Position numbers and translations under genes: made by a program. Below are positions 9,382 through 16,930 of a stretch of 64,000 nucleotides of DNA, in pieces. The notes beneath the pieces were generated by a model, which saw only the letters and a list, made by a program, of their open reading frames with translations, made no database searches and was not told the DNA's origin. Origin of the DNA: Erythrobacter neustonensis (lineage in GTDB: Bacteria > Pseudomonadota > Alphaproteobacteria > Sphingomonadales > Sphingomonadaceae); NCBI RefSeq assembly GCF_001663175.1, contig NZ_CP016033.1:2046001-2110000 (forward strand). The letters run 5' to 3'. Positions within the stretch are counted from its first letter, which is position 1. Every line of letters starts with the position of its first letter.

Positions 9382-9738
9382 ATGCAGGTTCGGTTTTTCC
9401 AGTGTGCGCGCGGGCATTCTGCATCTCTTGCAGCACTGGGCCTAGGCGCAGTGATGCTGGCGGGCTGCGTGCAGACCATTGCCGAAAGCCGGGTGCAATC
9501 CGCGCTGGTGGACGCCGGGCTCGACCGCGCCAATGCCGATTGCATGGCGACCCGGATGGTCGACCGGCTGACGATCGACCAGTTGCGCAAGCTCGAAGCG
9601 TTGAAACCGCAGGGCAATGAACCGGCGCGGCCAACGACGCTGCAAGGCTATGTCGATCGCGTTGCGCGCGTTGGCGATGCCGAAGTGCTGGCGGTGACCA
9701 GCAGTTCGGCGGCGCTGTGCGTGGCGGGTCTGGGCTGA
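9382..9738 (+). CDS. Small lipoprotein, first of two tandem paralogues
   Basis: A 118-aa protein with a lipoprotein signal: hydrophobic segment then LAGC, acylated Cys at residue 29. I choose the ATG giving MQVRFF because AAGGA sits at good spacing before it; upstream in-frame starts (TTG 9349, ATG 9361) lack this. The mature part (ESRVQSALVDAGL, CMATRMVDRLTIDQLRKLE, AVTSSSAALCVAGLG) is paralogous to the next gene. The two conserved mature cysteines may form a disulfide. Function unknown. Confidence 0.75.
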   Translation: MQVRFFQCARGHSASLAALGLGAVMLAGCVQTIAESRVQSALVDAGLDRANADCMATRMVDRLTIDQLRKLEALKPQGNEPARPTTLQGYVDRVARVGDAEVLAVTSSSAALCVAGLG

Positions 9739-9757
9739 GCAGGGGAAAGTAGCTGTC

Positions 9758-10099
9758 ATGCGCAGATTGCTGATCGGATTGGTGCTGATTATCGCGCTCG
9801 GTGCAGGCGCGCTGTTCACCGGGCTTGCCGACCCGCTGGTCGAAAGGCAGGTCAAAGCTGCGCTCGTCGATGCCGGGATCGGCGAAGTCCGCGCGGGCTG
9901 CATGGCCGAGCGTATGACAAAGCGCCTCACCATCGGTCAGCTGCTCAACCTGCGCCGTGCGATGGCACCGCTCGAGGGTGAGCCTGCCGAAGGCTACGGG
10001 CTGGGCGAGTTGGTCAAGCGGCTCGACCGGGTGGATGACAGCGAGACCGTGGGCGTGCTCACATCCTCGGCCGGGCTTTGCGCGATCGGGATCGGCTAA
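9758..10099 (+). CDS. Small membrane-anchored paralogue of the preceding lipoprotein
   Basis: A 113-aa protein with an N-terminal hydrophobic anchor or signal (LLIGLVLIIALGAGALF) but no lipobox cysteine. The remainder closely parallels the preceding gene: VKAALVDAGI, CMAERMTKRLTIGQLLNL and a C-terminal TSSAGLCAIGIG, with the same two cysteines. The pair looks like a tandem duplication in which one copy is lipid-anchored and one is signal-anchored. Function unknown. Confidence 0.75.
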   Translation: MRRLLIGLVLIIALGAGALFTGLADPLVERQVKAALVDAGIGEVRAGCMAERMTKRLTIGQLLNLRRAMAPLEGEPAEGYGLGELVKRLDRVDDSETVGVLTSSAGLCAIGIG

Positions 10100-10107
10100 G
10101 GTTCCTC

Positions 10108-10182
10108 TCCGCCTACCGCTCGCGCTGCTTGAGGCGCTTGCGTCCTTGTCCGCCTACCGCTCGCGCTGCTTGAGGCGCTTGC
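10108..10182. repeat. Tandem direct repeat, 34 bp identical, 41-bp period
   Basis: Identical 34-bp copies occupy 10108-10141 and 10149-10182, separated by 7 bp. They lie between the lipoprotein paralogue and the beta-helix operon, in a gap with no gene. The unit is GC-rich and contains CGCTTG/GAGGCGC elements that can pair within the transcript. It may affect the 3' end of the upstream message. No known repeat family recognised. Confidence 0.85.
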
Positions 10183-10230
10183 ATTCTCCCCTCCATGCGC
10201 CACACTCCGCGCCGGGAGAGGGAGTATAAT

Positions 10231-11424
10231 ATGAACCGATTGGCATTGGCCGCCGCGCTGCTGGCATCATCGGCGCCGCTTGCCGCCGAAACGCATCGCG
10301 TCGATCCGGCCCAGGGCGCGGCCGCATTGCAGGAAGCGCTGATTCTGGCAGCGCCGGGCGATGTGATCGAACTGGGCGAGGGGCGCTTCACGCTGACCGA
10401 CGGGCTCAGCCTCGATGTCGCGGGGGTCACCGTGCGCGGGCAGGGGATGGACAAGACGGTCCTCGACTTCACCGGCCAGCAGGGCGCGGGCGAGGGGCTG
10501 CTGGTCACCTCCGACAATGTCACCTTGCAAGGTTTCGCGGTCGAAAACCCCAAGGGCGACGGGATCAAGTCCAAGGGTGCGGACGGGATTGTCTATTCGG
10601 GCATTCGGGTGGAATGGACCGGCGGGCCGAAGGCCTCGAATGGCGCTTACGGCATATACCCGGTCGAAAGCGTGGGCGTGCTGGTCACCAATTCCAAGGT
10701 TTCGGGCGCATCGGACGCCGGGATCTATGTCGGCCAGAGCCGCGACATCACCGTGGCTGAGAACATCGTCACTTTCAACGTCGCCGGGATCGAGATCGAG
10801 AACAGCCGCAATGCTTTGGTCACCAACAACATCGCCAGCCGGAACACCGGCGGATTGCTGGTGTTCGATCTGCCGGGCCTGCCGGTGATGAACGGCGGCA
10901 ACGTGATCCTGCGCGGCAACGTGGTGAAGGACAACGACACCCCGAATTTCGCGCCGCCGGGCAATATCGTCGCCAATGTGCGGCGCGGGACGGGGGTGCT
11001 GGTGATGGCGAATGATGGCGTGCTGATCGAGAACAACGCCTTCCAAGGCAATGCCACCGCGCATGTGATGGTGATCGCCTACACGCAAAGCTACGATGAT
11101 CCGCGCTACAATCCCTATGCGCGAAACGTCATCATCGGGCCCAATGAATTCGGGCGCGGGGGATACGATCCGCAAATCGATGGCAAGGAGATGCTGCTTG
11201 CTGCCTTCGGCGGTGCGCTGCCACCGGTGCTGTGGGACGGGATCGTCGAGGATGATAACGGATTGAAGATTGCCGCAGGCGTGACAGGGTGGAGCCTCAA
11301 CCTGTCGAAACCGGGGCAAAGCCTTGCCGAAGCATCGCCGGGCCCGCTTGACCTGACCCCGCTCGAAAGCTGGGAATTTCCCCATGTCGGCGCGCCCGCC
11401 GCGTTGGAGGCGCGGCTGAAGTGA
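10231..11424 (+). CDS. Secreted parallel beta-helix repeat protein
   Basis: A 397-aa protein with a signal peptide (LALAAALLASSAPLAAE). It then has a right-handed parallel beta-helix: repeated short strand/turn units such as VTVRGQGM, VTLQGFAV, GVLVTNSKVSGASDAGIYV, ITVAENIVTFNVAGIEIENS and GVLIENNAFQGN. The whole resembles the uncharacterised family TIGR03805, usually found with the diheme cytochrome family encoded next. The helix face could bind or cleave a polysaccharide, but no lyase residues can be assigned. The start follows GGGAGAGGGAG. The stop overlaps the next start by 4 bp (GTGA). Confidence 0.85.
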   Translation: MNRLALAAALLASSAPLAAETHRVDPAQGAAALQEALILAAPGDVIELGEGRFTLTDGLSLDVAGVTVRGQGMDKTVLDFTGQQGAGEGLLVTSDNVTLQGFAVENPKGDGIKSKGADGIVYSGIRVEWTGGPKASNGAYGIYPVESVGVLVTNSKVSGASDAGIYVGQSRDITVAENIVTFNVAGIEIENSRNALVTNNIASRNTGGLLVFDLPGLPVMNGGNVILRGNVVKDNDTPNFAPPGNIVANVRRGTGVLVMANDGVLIENNAFQGNATAHVMVIAYTQSYDDPRYNPYARNVIIGPNEFGRGGYDPQIDGKEMLLAAFGGALPPVLWDGIVEDDNGLKIAAGVTGWSLNLSKPGQSLAEASPGPLDLTPLESWEFPHVGAPAALEARLK

Positions 11425-12434
11425 GGCTTACCCGCGCGCTTTTCGGCCTGTCGCTGGCGGCCCTTGGCGGAACCATGGCGGTCCGCGCGGCTGCGCCGGA
11501 CGCCGGGGTCGATGATGCGGTGGTCGCGGGCAAGGGGATGCCGCGGACGCTATCCGAATACGGGTTCTTCACCGATGCCGCGCGCCAGCAGCCGGCGCCG
11601 CGCGTGGTGGCTTACGCGCTCAACACCCCGTTGTGGTCCGACGGGGCGGAGAAGCTGCGCTTCATCTACCTGCCCCAAGGCACGCGGTTGCAGACAGATG
11701 GCGAGGGGCTGCTCCAATTCCCCGTGGGCGCGGCAATCATCAAGACCTTTGCCTTTGGCGAGGGGGCGCAGCGCCGGCTGATCGAAACCCGCGTGCTGCT
11801 GCACCGCGCGGATGGCTGGACGGCGCTGCCCTATCGCTGGAACGACGCACAGACCGATGCCACGCTCGCGCTGACCGGCGGGCGGGTGGATCTGGTCACG
11901 CCCGCCGGCGAAGCATTGTCCTATGCGATCCCGAACAAGAACCAGTGCAAATCGTGCCACGGCAAGGACGGCGCGGTGATCCCGATCGGGCCCAAGGCGC
12001 GCAATCTTTCGGCGCGCTGGCTTGGCGAGATGGCTGCGCGCGGGCTGCTGGCGGGCGATCTTGCGGGCGGGGGCCGGCTGCCCGACTGGCGCACGCATGC
12101 CAGTGGCCCCGCAGCACCTCTGGCGCGCGCCTATCTTGATGTGAACTGCGCGCATTGCCACCAGCCGGGCGGGGCGGCGTCCAATTCTGGCCTCGATCTG
12201 CGCTGGGAGCAGAGCGATCCCCACGCGCTCGGCATCATGAAACGGCCCGTCGCCGCCGGGCGCGGGGCGGGGGACCTGGAATTCTCGGTCCTGCCCGGCC
12301 ATCCCGACAAGTCGATCCTCGTTTACCGGATGAACAGCGCCGAGCCCGGCATCGCGATGCCCGAACTCGGCAAATCGCGGATCGATCCGGCAGGCGTCGC
12401 GGTGGTGCGGCGCTGGATTGCGGAGATGAAATGA
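11421..12434 (+). CDS. Periplasmic diheme c-type cytochrome (SO2930/HNE_0200-like)
   Basis: A 337-aa exported protein starting at a GTG. It has two haem c motifs, CKSCH at about residues 176-180 and CAHCH at about 243-247. The N-terminal half is a conserved beta-rich segment (LSEYGFF, YALNTPLWSDGAEKLRFIYLPQG, FPVGAAIIKTFAF) typical of the TIGR03806 family, which is characteristically paired with a beta-helix protein, as here. A methionine in the C-terminal part (GIAMPELGK) is a possible axial ligand. Electron-transfer partner and substrate unknown. Overlaps both neighbours by 4 bp. Confidence 0.88.
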   Translation: MRLTRALFGLSLAALGGTMAVRAAAPDAGVDDAVVAGKGMPRTLSEYGFFTDAARQQPAPRVVAYALNTPLWSDGAEKLRFIYLPQGTRLQTDGEGLLQFPVGAAIIKTFAFGEGAQRRLIETRVLLHRADGWTALPYRWNDAQTDATLALTGGRVDLVTPAGEALSYAIPNKNQCKSCHGKDGAVIPIGPKARNLSARWLGEMAARGLLAGDLAGGGRLPDWRTHASGPAAPLARAYLDVNCAHCHQPGGAASNSGLDLRWEQSDPHALGIMKRPVAAGRGAGDLEFSVLPGHPDKSILVYRMNSAEPGIAMPELGKSRIDPAGVAVVRRWIAEMK

Positions 12435-13429
12435 CAAAATGGATCGTGCGCGGCTTGCTCGCGCTGGGAATAGTGCTGGTCGCCGCCTTCCTGATCTTCC
12501 GCACGCCCGATACCGATCCTGCGCGGATGCGCGCCAAATACGGCGCGCCGCCGTCGCAATTCGTCGCTATCGGCGGCGGGGTGACGGTGCATCTGCGCGA
12601 CGAGGGGCCGCGCGATGCGCCCGCGATCATCCTGCTGCATGGTTCGAACGCCGATCTGCACACCTGGGACCCGTGGAGTGCAGCGTTGGCGCGAAAGTAT
12701 CGCGTGATCCGGTTCGATCAGGTCGGACACGGATTGACCGGCCCCGATCCGGCAGAGGATTACTCGACCGCGAACTACGTCGCCGATATCGACGCGGTAG
12801 CGGACAGGCTGGGGCTTTCGAACTTCGTGGTCGGAGGCAATTCGATGGGCGGCAAGCACGCGCTCGCCTATGCAATCGCGCATCCGGACCGCGTCGCGGG
12901 GCTGGTGCTGGTCGATGGCAGCGGCGGGCCGATGCCCCGCCGTGAAGCTGGCGCGCCCAAGAAGGACAGTGGCAATCTGGGCTTCACGATCGCGCGGATT
13001 CCCGGCGTCCGCTTGATTGCCGAACAGATCACCCCGCGCTCGCTGATCGCTACCAGCCTGGCCCAATCGGTCAGCGTCAAGTCGGTCGCCAACCCGGCGG
13101 CGGTGGACCGTTACTGGGAGCTTCTGCGCTATCCCGGCAACCGCCGCGCAACGCTCAACCGTTTTGCGATGCCCTATGATCCGATCCCTGCCGCTGCGAT
13201 CGCCGGGCTGACGGTGCCCACCCTGATCCTGTGGGGCGAGGAAGACCGTATCATCCCGGTCGAAGCGGGGCGCTGGCTGGCGAAGACGCTGCCCGACAGC
13301 CGTCTGGTCGTCTATCCGCGGATCGGCCATCTGCCGCAGGAAGAAGCGCCGCAGGCGACGCTCCGCGATCTCGAGCTGTGGCTTGCCGAGCACGCCTCGT
13401 CCGCAAAGCCGCGCGCGGCCGCGCGATAA
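12431..13429 (+). CDS. Membrane-anchored alpha/beta hydrolase
   Basis: A 332-aa protein with an N-terminal hydrophobic anchor (residues ~5-22) followed by an alpha/beta-hydrolase fold. It has the oxyanion HG motif (ILLHGSN), nucleophile elbow GNSMGG near residue 137, acidic residue near WGEEDRIIP and catalytic His in IGHLPQEEAP. It is probably an esterase or lipase facing the periplasm. The start overlaps the cytochrome stop (ATGA), so the beta-helix, cytochrome and hydrolase genes form one translationally coupled operon. Confidence 0.87.
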   Translation: MTKWIVRGLLALGIVLVAAFLIFRTPDTDPARMRAKYGAPPSQFVAIGGGVTVHLRDEGPRDAPAIILLHGSNADLHTWDPWSAALARKYRVIRFDQVGHGLTGPDPAEDYSTANYVADIDAVADRLGLSNFVVGGNSMGGKHALAYAIAHPDRVAGLVLVDGSGGPMPRREAGAPKKDSGNLGFTIARIPGVRLIAEQITPRSLIATSLAQSVSVKSVANPAAVDRYWELLRYPGNRRATLNRFAMPYDPIPAAAIAGLTVPTLILWGEEDRIIPVEAGRWLAKTLPDSRLVVYPRIGHLPQEEAPQATLRDLELWLAEHASSAKPRAAAR

Positions 13430-13523
13430 CCCCAACCGCAACGCCGCCCGGTCTGGACGCGCGCCGCATGTGCGCCCTAGACGGGGCGCGCAGGGGCGTA
13501 TTCTAAAGGAAAGGGCAGCCGCA

Positions 13524-14228
13524 TTGCGTAAACTCGGGATCATCGGCGGCATGAGCTGGGTGTCGACCGCGACCTATTACGACCGGATCAACCGCCTTGT
13601 GCAAAGGCGCACTACCCGAATGACCAGCGCACCCTTGCTGATCGAAAGCCTCGATTTCGCCCATCTCAGCGCGCTCACCGCCGATGCCGACTGGCAGCGT
13701 GCGGCCGGCGTGCTGATCGACAGCGCCAAACGGCTCGAAGGGGCGGGGGCGCAAGGCTTGCTGATCGGCGCCAATTCGATGCACCGCCTGTATGACGAGG
13801 TCGCGGGCGCGGTGAACATCCCGATCCTGCATATCGCCGATTGTGTCGGTCTGGCGATGGCGCGCGCGGGCACCACCAATGCTGCATTGCTGGGCACGCG
13901 CAACGTGATGACCGAAAGCTTCTATCGCAAGCGGCTGGTGGCGCACGGGGTCGATCTGTTGCCGCCCGATCTCGATTATGTCGAACAGCTCGACCGGATC
14001 ATCTACCGCGAGCTGATGGTGGGCAAGGTCACGCGCGAGGCCGAGCGCAGCTTGAAGACGATCATCACCAACATGGCGCAGGACGGCGCGCAGGCGATCG
14101 TTTTGGCCTGCACCGAACTCGACCTCGTCGTCGATGTCGATGCCAATGTCCTGCCAATCTTCGACAGCACACGAATCCACTGCGATGCTGCGGTCGACTG
14201 GATCCTCTCATCGCAGGACGGGGGATAA
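13524..14228 (+). CDS. Aspartate/glutamate racemase-family protein with altered first catalytic site
   Basis: A 234-aa member of the Asp/Glu racemase superfamily (N-terminal KLGIIGGMSWVSTATYY). I use a TTG start because AAAGGAAAGGG lies at good distance before it and the family N terminus begins there. The family needs two acid/base residues. The second is present (ACTELD, Cys ~196). The first, Cys in aspartate racemases or Thr in the YgeA type within (C/T)NTMH, reads A-N-S-M-H at residues 83-87. A one-base racemase, lyase or decarboxylase-like activity, or an inactive protein, is possible. Confidence 0.82.
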   Translation: MRKLGIIGGMSWVSTATYYDRINRLVQRRTTRMTSAPLLIESLDFAHLSALTADADWQRAAGVLIDSAKRLEGAGAQGLLIGANSMHRLYDEVAGAVNIPILHIADCVGLAMARAGTTNAALLGTRNVMTESFYRKRLVAHGVDLLPPDLDYVEQLDRIIYRELMVGKVTREAERSLKTIITNMAQDGAQAIVLACTELDLVVDVDANVLPIFDSTRIHCDAAVDWILSSQDGG

Positions 14229-14548
14229 AACTCGGCTGGTCGATGGCGGAGGGCGCTTCGGCGCTATTGTTGGTTGCATGGGGTGCAACTTGTTAACACT
14301 CTCGCTAGGGCCACCTCAGGATTTTGCCGTGGAAACGCATTGGCATCATCCGGGTCTTCGGGTCGCACCGCAGACCCGTGGGGTCGTTCTCCTCCCCCCC
14401 AATCACCGGAGAGCGGCCCCATATCTGCGATGATGCGCAAGTTTCCCCGATTTCGTTGCGCGCAATATCCTGAATTTCCGGTATTTTCATGCTGTTCTCG
14501 TCCCGTTCCGGTTGAGCGGGCGCGGGCTTGCCCGTAAGCGACCGCGTG
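14229..14548. other. Intergenic gap before dgt
   Basis: This 320-bp stretch has lower GC than its surroundings at 14430-14510. I see no convincing gene in it. It contains a GTTAAC palindrome near 14290, a hairpin-capable repeat (GGGTCT at about 14352 pairing with AGACCC about 20 bp later), and the LexA-like box listed separately. It probably holds the dgt promoter and leader. Confidence 0.45.
14494..14508. promoter_or_regulatory. Candidate LexA (SOS) box GTTC-N7-GTTC
   Basis: GTTC at 14494-14497 and GTTC at 14505-14508 have exactly 7 bp between them, the direct-repeat operator recognised by alphaproteobacterial LexA. It lies 40 bp upstream of the dgt start, where a repressor would act. The spacing is exact but eight defined bases are not unique, so this is a candidate. 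Confidence 0.45.
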
Positions 14549-15712
14549 ATGACCCGCGCCCCCTATGCCGCCGATCCTGCTGCCAACCCCCGCCGCGAAT
14601 TTGCGCGCCGCGATGTGGGCGAACAGCGCGGCCCGCGCAGCCCGTTCCAGCGCGACCGTGACCGGATCGTCCATTCGATGAGCTTCCGCCGGCTGAAATC
14701 GAAGACGCAGGTCTTCATCGCGCCCGACGGCGACCATTACCGCACCCGTCTGACCCATAGCCTGGAAGTCGCGCAGATCGGCCGCGTGATTGCGCGTGCG
14801 CTCCGGCTTGACGAGGATCTGACCGAGGCGCTGTGCCTCGCGCATGATCTGGGTCATCCGCCGTTCGGCCATGCGGGCGAGGATGCGCTGTCCGAGGCGC
14901 TCGCGGCGCATGGCGGGTTCGATCACAACGCGCAGGCGCTGCGCACGGTAATGCGGATCGAATGCCCCTATCCCGAACATGACGGGCTGAACCTGACCTG
15001 GGATCTGCTCGAAGGGCTGGCCAAGCACAATGGGCCGGTCGCAGCGCCCGGCTGGGCGCTGGCAGAACTGGACGCGGCCTTTCCGCTCGATCTCCTGACC
15101 TGGCCCTCGCTCGAAGCACAAGTGGCGGCGGTTGCCGACGATATCGCATACGACAATCACGATATCGACGATGGCCTGCGCGCAGGCTTCCTTTGCCTTG
15201 ACGACTTGCTGACGCTGGATTTCCTCGCAGACCAGTGGCGGAGCGTCGAAAAACGCTTTCCCCACGCGCCGCGGGAGCGTCTGCTGCGCGAGATGATACG
15301 TGATCAGATCGGATTGATGGTGAATGATGTGATCGCGCATACCGCGCAGTCGGCAAGGGACTGCGGATCGGTCGCCGAAGTGCGCGCGGCGGGGCGGCAG
15401 TTGGCAGGGTTCTCGCCCGCGATGGCGGTGCAGGAACGCAGGCTGAAGGCCTTCATGTACGAGCGGCTCTATTACCACCCCGAACAGATTGCCGCCGCTG
15501 AAAGGGCGCGCGGCGTGGTAACGCAGCTTTATGAAGCGTTCGCCGGGGACGCGGCGCTGATGCCCGCCGACTGGCAGGCACGGTTGCCGCAGGAAAACCC
15601 TGCGCGCGCCCGCGCCATCGCCGATTTCATTGCGGGGATGAGCGATCGTTTCGCGATGCAGGCGGTGGGCCGCATCAACGGAACGCAGCCCGAAGGCCTG
15701 ATCAATGTATAG
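14549..15712 (+). CDS. dgt: Deoxyguanosinetriphosphate triphosphohydrolase-like protein
   Basis: An HD-domain dNTP triphosphohydrolase, 387 aa, splitting dGTP (or other dNTPs) to nucleoside and triphosphate. Metal-binding residues are seen in order: the His of RTRLTHSLEV, the HD pair of LAHDLGHPPFGHAGED, and the Asp of VADDIAYDNHD. The N-terminal SPFQRDRDRIVHSMSFRRLKSKTQVF is the family signature. Start is the ATG giving MTRAPYA; an upstream TTG/GTG would add 6-7 residues. It overlaps the next gene by 8 bp. A possible LexA box lies upstream. Confidence 0.92.
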   Translation: MTRAPYAADPAANPRREFARRDVGEQRGPRSPFQRDRDRIVHSMSFRRLKSKTQVFIAPDGDHYRTRLTHSLEVAQIGRVIARALRLDEDLTEALCLAHDLGHPPFGHAGEDALSEALAAHGGFDHNAQALRTVMRIECPYPEHDGLNLTWDLLEGLAKHNGPVAAPGWALAELDAAFPLDLLTWPSLEAQVAAVADDIAYDNHDIDDGLRAGFLCLDDLLTLDFLADQWRSVEKRFPHAPRERLLREMIRDQIGLMVNDVIAHTAQSARDCGSVAEVRAAGRQLAGFSPAMAVQERRLKAFMYERLYYHPEQIAAAERARGVVTQLYEAFAGDAALMPADWQARLPQENPARARAIADFIAGMSDRFAMQAVGRINGTQPEGLINV

Positions 15713-16427
15713 TGCCCCCGGACACGGTCCGACGCGGATCGCGCTGGTCGGCGCGACCGGATTGGTCGGGCGGCGCGTGATCGAAAGCGCCAGTCTGGTC
15801 GACACCGTGCGCGTGCTGGGCATCGCCCGGCGCGAAGCGGCCTTGCCGCCCGGTGCGCGGATGGAGATGTTCGTGGCGCCCCCCGAACAGTGGGGCGAAG
15901 TGCTCGATGCCGTCCGCCCCGCCGCGCTGATCTGTGCGCTGGGCACCACCTGGAAAAAGGCAGGGCGCGACGAAGCGGCGTTCCGCGCGGTCGATCAGGA
16001 ACTGGTGCTGTCCTCGGCGGCAGCCGCGCACCGCGCCGGCGTTGCCAACATGGTGGTGGTCAGCGCCGCGGGGGCCGATCCCTATGCCCGCAACCGCTAT
16101 CTCAAGGTCAAGGGCGAGACCGAGGCGGCGCTGGGGCGGATCGGGTTCAAGCGGCTCGATATCCTCCACCCCGGATTGCTGCGCGGTTCACGGCAGGACG
16201 ATCCGCGGCTGGCCGAACGCGCGGCGATCATCGCGGCACCGCTGATCGATCCCTTGCTGCGCGGATCGTGGGAGCGGTTCCGGTCGATCGATGCGCGCGT
16301 GGTTGCCGAAGCGGCGCTTGGCCTCGCGCTGCGCCGGGGCAGCGGGCGTGCGGTCCACGACAATGCAGCCATGCGCCGCGCCGCGCGCGACTGGCGGCGA
16401 CTTGCCGATGCGGGAGAGGTCTTGTGA
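15705..16427 (+). CDS. NAD(P)H-binding atypical SDR (NmrA/HTATIP2-like)
   Basis: A 240-aa Rossmann protein with the atypical-SDR dinucleotide motif VGATGLVGRRV near residue 15. Its VVVSAAGADPYARNRYLKVKGETE segment contains a YxxxK-like tyrosine/lysine (YLKVK). Homologues include HTATIP2-type reductases and sugar-nucleotide epimerase relatives. Substrate unknown. It overlaps dgt by 8 bp and the next gene by 4 bp (GTGA), forming a coupled trio. Confidence 0.85.
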   Translation: MYSAPGHGPTRIALVGATGLVGRRVIESASLVDTVRVLGIARREAALPPGARMEMFVAPPEQWGEVLDAVRPAALICALGTTWKKAGRDEAAFRAVDQELVLSSAAAAHRAGVANMVVVSAAGADPYARNRYLKVKGETEAALGRIGFKRLDILHPGLLRGSRQDDPRLAERAAIIAAPLIDPLLRGSWERFRSIDARVVAEAALGLALRRGSGRAVHDNAAMRRAARDWRRLADAGEVL

Positions 16428-16873
16428 ACTGGGTCGTGGTGTTCAGCGCGGTCAACATGCTCGCTTTGATCGCGTGGATTGCGCTGGCCGTGCTGCCGCG
16501 CTGGCCGGCGCTTTTGTCGGCGGTGCTCTACCTCGGCGTCGGGCTGCTGTGTTTCATCTATGCCGCGGGGCTGATCGGGGTATTGACCGGGGTGATTGCC
16601 AATACGGGCGGCGGGGGCGCGGATTTCTCGACCATCGCCGGTGTGCGCGCGATCTTTGCGACCGATGCGGGGGTGACCATCGGCTGGACGCATTATCTTG
16701 CTTTCGATCTGTTTGCCGGCCTGTGGATCGCGCGCGATGCCGATGCCAAGGGGATTTCGCGCTTTATCCAGGCGCCGATCCTGCTGGCGACCCTGATGGC
16801 AGGGCCGCTGGGCCTCGGGATCTGGCTCCTGGTGCGCGAACCGGCGGCCCGGCGGCAGGGGCGGTTTCGCTAG
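16424..16873 (+). CDS. ABA4-like (DUF4281) integral membrane protein
   Basis: A 149-aa protein from a GTG start with four predicted membrane helices. The hallmark segment TDAGVTIGWTHYLAFDLFAGLWIARDA matches the ABA4-like family; plant ABA4 is needed for neoxanthin synthesis. The bacterial members are uncharacterised, but a carotenoid link is plausible in a pigmented sphingomonad. It is translationally coupled to the upstream NAD(P)-binding protein, suggesting a joint redox or isomerisation step. Confidence 0.82.
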   Translation: MNWVVVFSAVNMLALIAWIALAVLPRWPALLSAVLYLGVGLLCFIYAAGLIGVLTGVIANTGGGGADFSTIAGVRAIFATDAGVTIGWTHYLAFDLFAGLWIARDADAKGISRFIQAPILLATLMAGPLGLGIWLLVREPAARRQGRFR

Positions 16874-16930
16874 ACCCGCGCGGCGCCATGCGCTTAACTT
16901 GCCCAAACGCTTTTGGGAGAGAGCAGCGCC

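Noticed and set aside
14274..14537. 87-codon frame in the gap before dgt
   Set aside because: No ribosome-binding site or family similarity, and composition is unlike real genes here.
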